Assembly (NCBI GenBank): GCA_903844685.1
Contig: CAIMUM010000222.1
Span: 1-33,345, forward strand
Direction of reading: 5' to 3'
DNA length: 33,345 bases
Source of the DNA: an uncultured Dehalococcoidia bacterium
Lineage (GTDB): Bacteria > Chloroflexota > Dehalococcoidia > GIF9 > UBA5629
Below are positions 32,286 through 33,345 of this stretch, one piece after another (positions within the stretch are counted from its first letter, which is position 1; the number at the start of each line of letters is the position of its first letter). A program made the position numbers and the translations under genes. The notes beneath the pieces were generated by a model. That model did not search any database. It saw only the letters and a program-made list of their open reading frames with translations, and was not told the origin of the DNA.

Positions 32286-33345
32286 ATGGCTACGAAAAAT
32301 AAGAACATCGTACTGGGGGTAACCGGCAGCATCGCCGCCTATAAGGCTGCAGACCTGGCCAGCCGCTTTACCAAAGACGGCTTCCGCGTCGATGTCATCA
32401 TGACCGAATCGTCGCAGAGGTTCATTACGCCCCTGACTTTCCGCAATATCACGGGGCGGCCGGTGGTCACCACCATGTGGGACATAGCCTCGGAGTTCAG
32501 AGTTGAGCACGTGGCGCTGGCCGAGGCCGCCGACGTTGTTTTAATAGCGCCGGCCACGGCCAATACCATCGCCAAGGTAGCCTGCGGGATGGCGGACGAT
32601 ATGCTCACCTGCACGGTACTGGCTACCAAAGCGCCGGTAGTCATCGCGCCGGCCATGAACGATAACATGTGGGCCAACACCATTACGCAGGAGAATGTCG
32701 CGAAATTAGAAAAGCGCGGGTTTACCTTTGTCGGCCCGGCTTACGGAAGATTGGCCTCGGGCAAGCTGGGACTGGGGCGCCTGACCGGGCTGGATGAGAT
32801 ATACGGCATTACACTGCAGGTACTGGGCAGGAAGGGCGACCTGGCAGGTAAAAACATCGTGGTTACGGCAGGGGGAACGCAGGAGCCGGTGGACCCCGTG
32901 CGCTGCCTGACCAACCGCTCTACCGGCAAGATGGGCTACGCTGTTGCCGAGGCCGCGCGCAACCGCGGCGCTGAGGTCACCTTGATCAGCGCGCCCACCG
33001 CCCTGACCAAACCGCCCGGCATTAAAGTTATTGATATCAATACGGCCGAGGAAATGCTCAAAGCCGTGCAATCGGCGGTTAAAGGGGCCGACGCGCTCAT
33101 CATGGCCGCGGCAGTGGCCGACTTCCGCCCCCTTAAGAAAGCAGACAAAAAGATAAAGCGAGATGGCCTGTCCGACCTGACGCTCGAGCTTGAAAAAACA
33201 CCTGACATACTGGCCCAGGTCAAGGGTAATTTCATACGCGTCGGAGTCGCCGCCGAGAGCCACGACGTAATCGCTAACGCTAAGGACAAGGTGAAGAGAA
33301 AAGGGCTGGATTTAATCGTGGCCAACGATATCACCGAGAAGGACT
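32286..33345 (+). CDS. coaBC: Phosphopantothenoylcysteine decarboxylase/synthase (CoaBC), truncated by window end
   Basis: This is a partial open reading frame (353 codons seen, no stop in window, so missing from the plus-strand ORF track). The N-terminal CoaC part has the flavin motif VLGVTGSIAAYKAAD, catalytic His in EHVALAEAAD, PATANT (usual PASANT) and APAMNDNMW. The usual catalytic Cys in the ACG loop is Ser here (LASG, Ser 158). The C-terminal CoaB part (from about residue 185) begins NIVVTAGGTQEPVDPVR and has NRSTGKMGYA. The two parts ligate cysteine to phosphopantothenate and then decarboxylate it. ATG 32286 follows GGTGA at 8 bases. GTG 32274 is an alternative in frame. Confidence 0.95.
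   Translation, partial: MATKNKNIVLGVTGSIAAYKAADLASRFTKDGFRVDVIMTESSQRFITPLTFRNITGRPVVTTMWDIASEFRVEHVALAEAADVVLIAPATANTIAKVACGMADDMLTCTVLATKAPVVIAPAMNDNMWANTITQENVAKLEKRGFTFVGPAYGRLASGKLGLGRLTGLDEIYGITLQVLGRKGDLAGKNIVVTAGGTQEPVDPVRCLTNRSTGKMGYAVAEAARNRGAEVTLISAPTALTKPPGIKVIDINTAEEMLKAVQSAVKGADALIMAAAVADFRPLKKADKKIKRDGLSDLTLELEKTPDILAQVKGNFIRVGVAAESHDVIANAKDKVKRKGLDLIVANDITEKD

Noticed and set aside
1-33345. tRNA, rRNA, CRISPR array or phage genes
   Set aside because: Looked for cloverleaf-like runs, repeated spacers and phage structural motifs and found none that I can support.

Overview
The window looks like a chromosomal segment of a Chloroflexota bacterium, most likely class Dehalococcoidia. 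That placement is inferred from gene content: a short radical SAM/GNAT Elp3, a bacterial GH3 protein, an archaeal-type winged-helix regulator and a stand-alone Mut7-C protein. I could not run a database search. GC content is moderate and genes are densely packed on both strands. I see no rRNA, tRNA, CRISPR array, phage genes or insertion-sequence transposase. No gap between genes exceeds about 165 bases.

Layout. (1) 1-4900: a HIT hydrolase gene (minus strand) diverges from a five-gene plus-strand run. That run encodes an HExxH putative metallopeptidase, a metallo-beta-lactamase-fold hydrolase, an unrecognised 224-aa protein, a two-cluster FixX-like ferredoxin and a FixC/geranylgeranyl-reductase-type flavoprotein. 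(2) 4900-7490: two small DNA-binding proteins (winged helix, ribbon-helix-helix) behind a strong promoter with a dyad in the leader, then a GH3-family adenylating enzyme closed by a textbook terminator. (3) 7540-10616: a 1006-aa membrane sensor with two GAF-like domains, GGDEF and HD-GYP, i.e. both synthesis and breakdown of c-di-GMP. (4) 10613-12699: a Trm9-like methyltransferase divergent from Elp3. Together they could make wobble-uridine 5-methoxycarbonylmethyl modifications of tRNA. (5) 12705-20168: a complete minus-strand oligopeptide/dipeptide-type ABC importer with two tandem paralogous lipoprotein binding proteins, followed by a radical SAM protein (20293-21450) further upstream. (6) 21505-23059: a HAD hydrolase plus an MBL-fold hydrolase. 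(7) 23089-23726: a RelE/ParE toxin-antitoxin pair with an 8-bp repeated operator candidate. (8) 23774-27207: a sugar-phosphate operon in the order LacD/YihT-type aldolase, pyruvate kinase, PfkB kinase, with a perfect 20-bp palindrome over its -10 region. (9) 27245-33345: a PaaK-like ligase, a queuosine-precursor transporter, a Mut7-C protein and the NAD(P)HX repair enzyme Nnr. A dispersed inverted repeat follows, then CoaX and a truncated CoaBC (two coenzyme A steps).

Shared themes: several good promoters sit so close to the start codon that the mRNAs would be leaderless or nearly so (598/604, 21450, 31476). Others have SD-led starts that move the annotated start downstream of the ORF-track start (3250, 5287, 5760, 23649, 29784). 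The most promising uncharacterised unit is the 598-4887 operon. The most testable functional link is the Elp3/Trm9-like pair. All promoter, operator and operon statements are read from sequence and are predictions.
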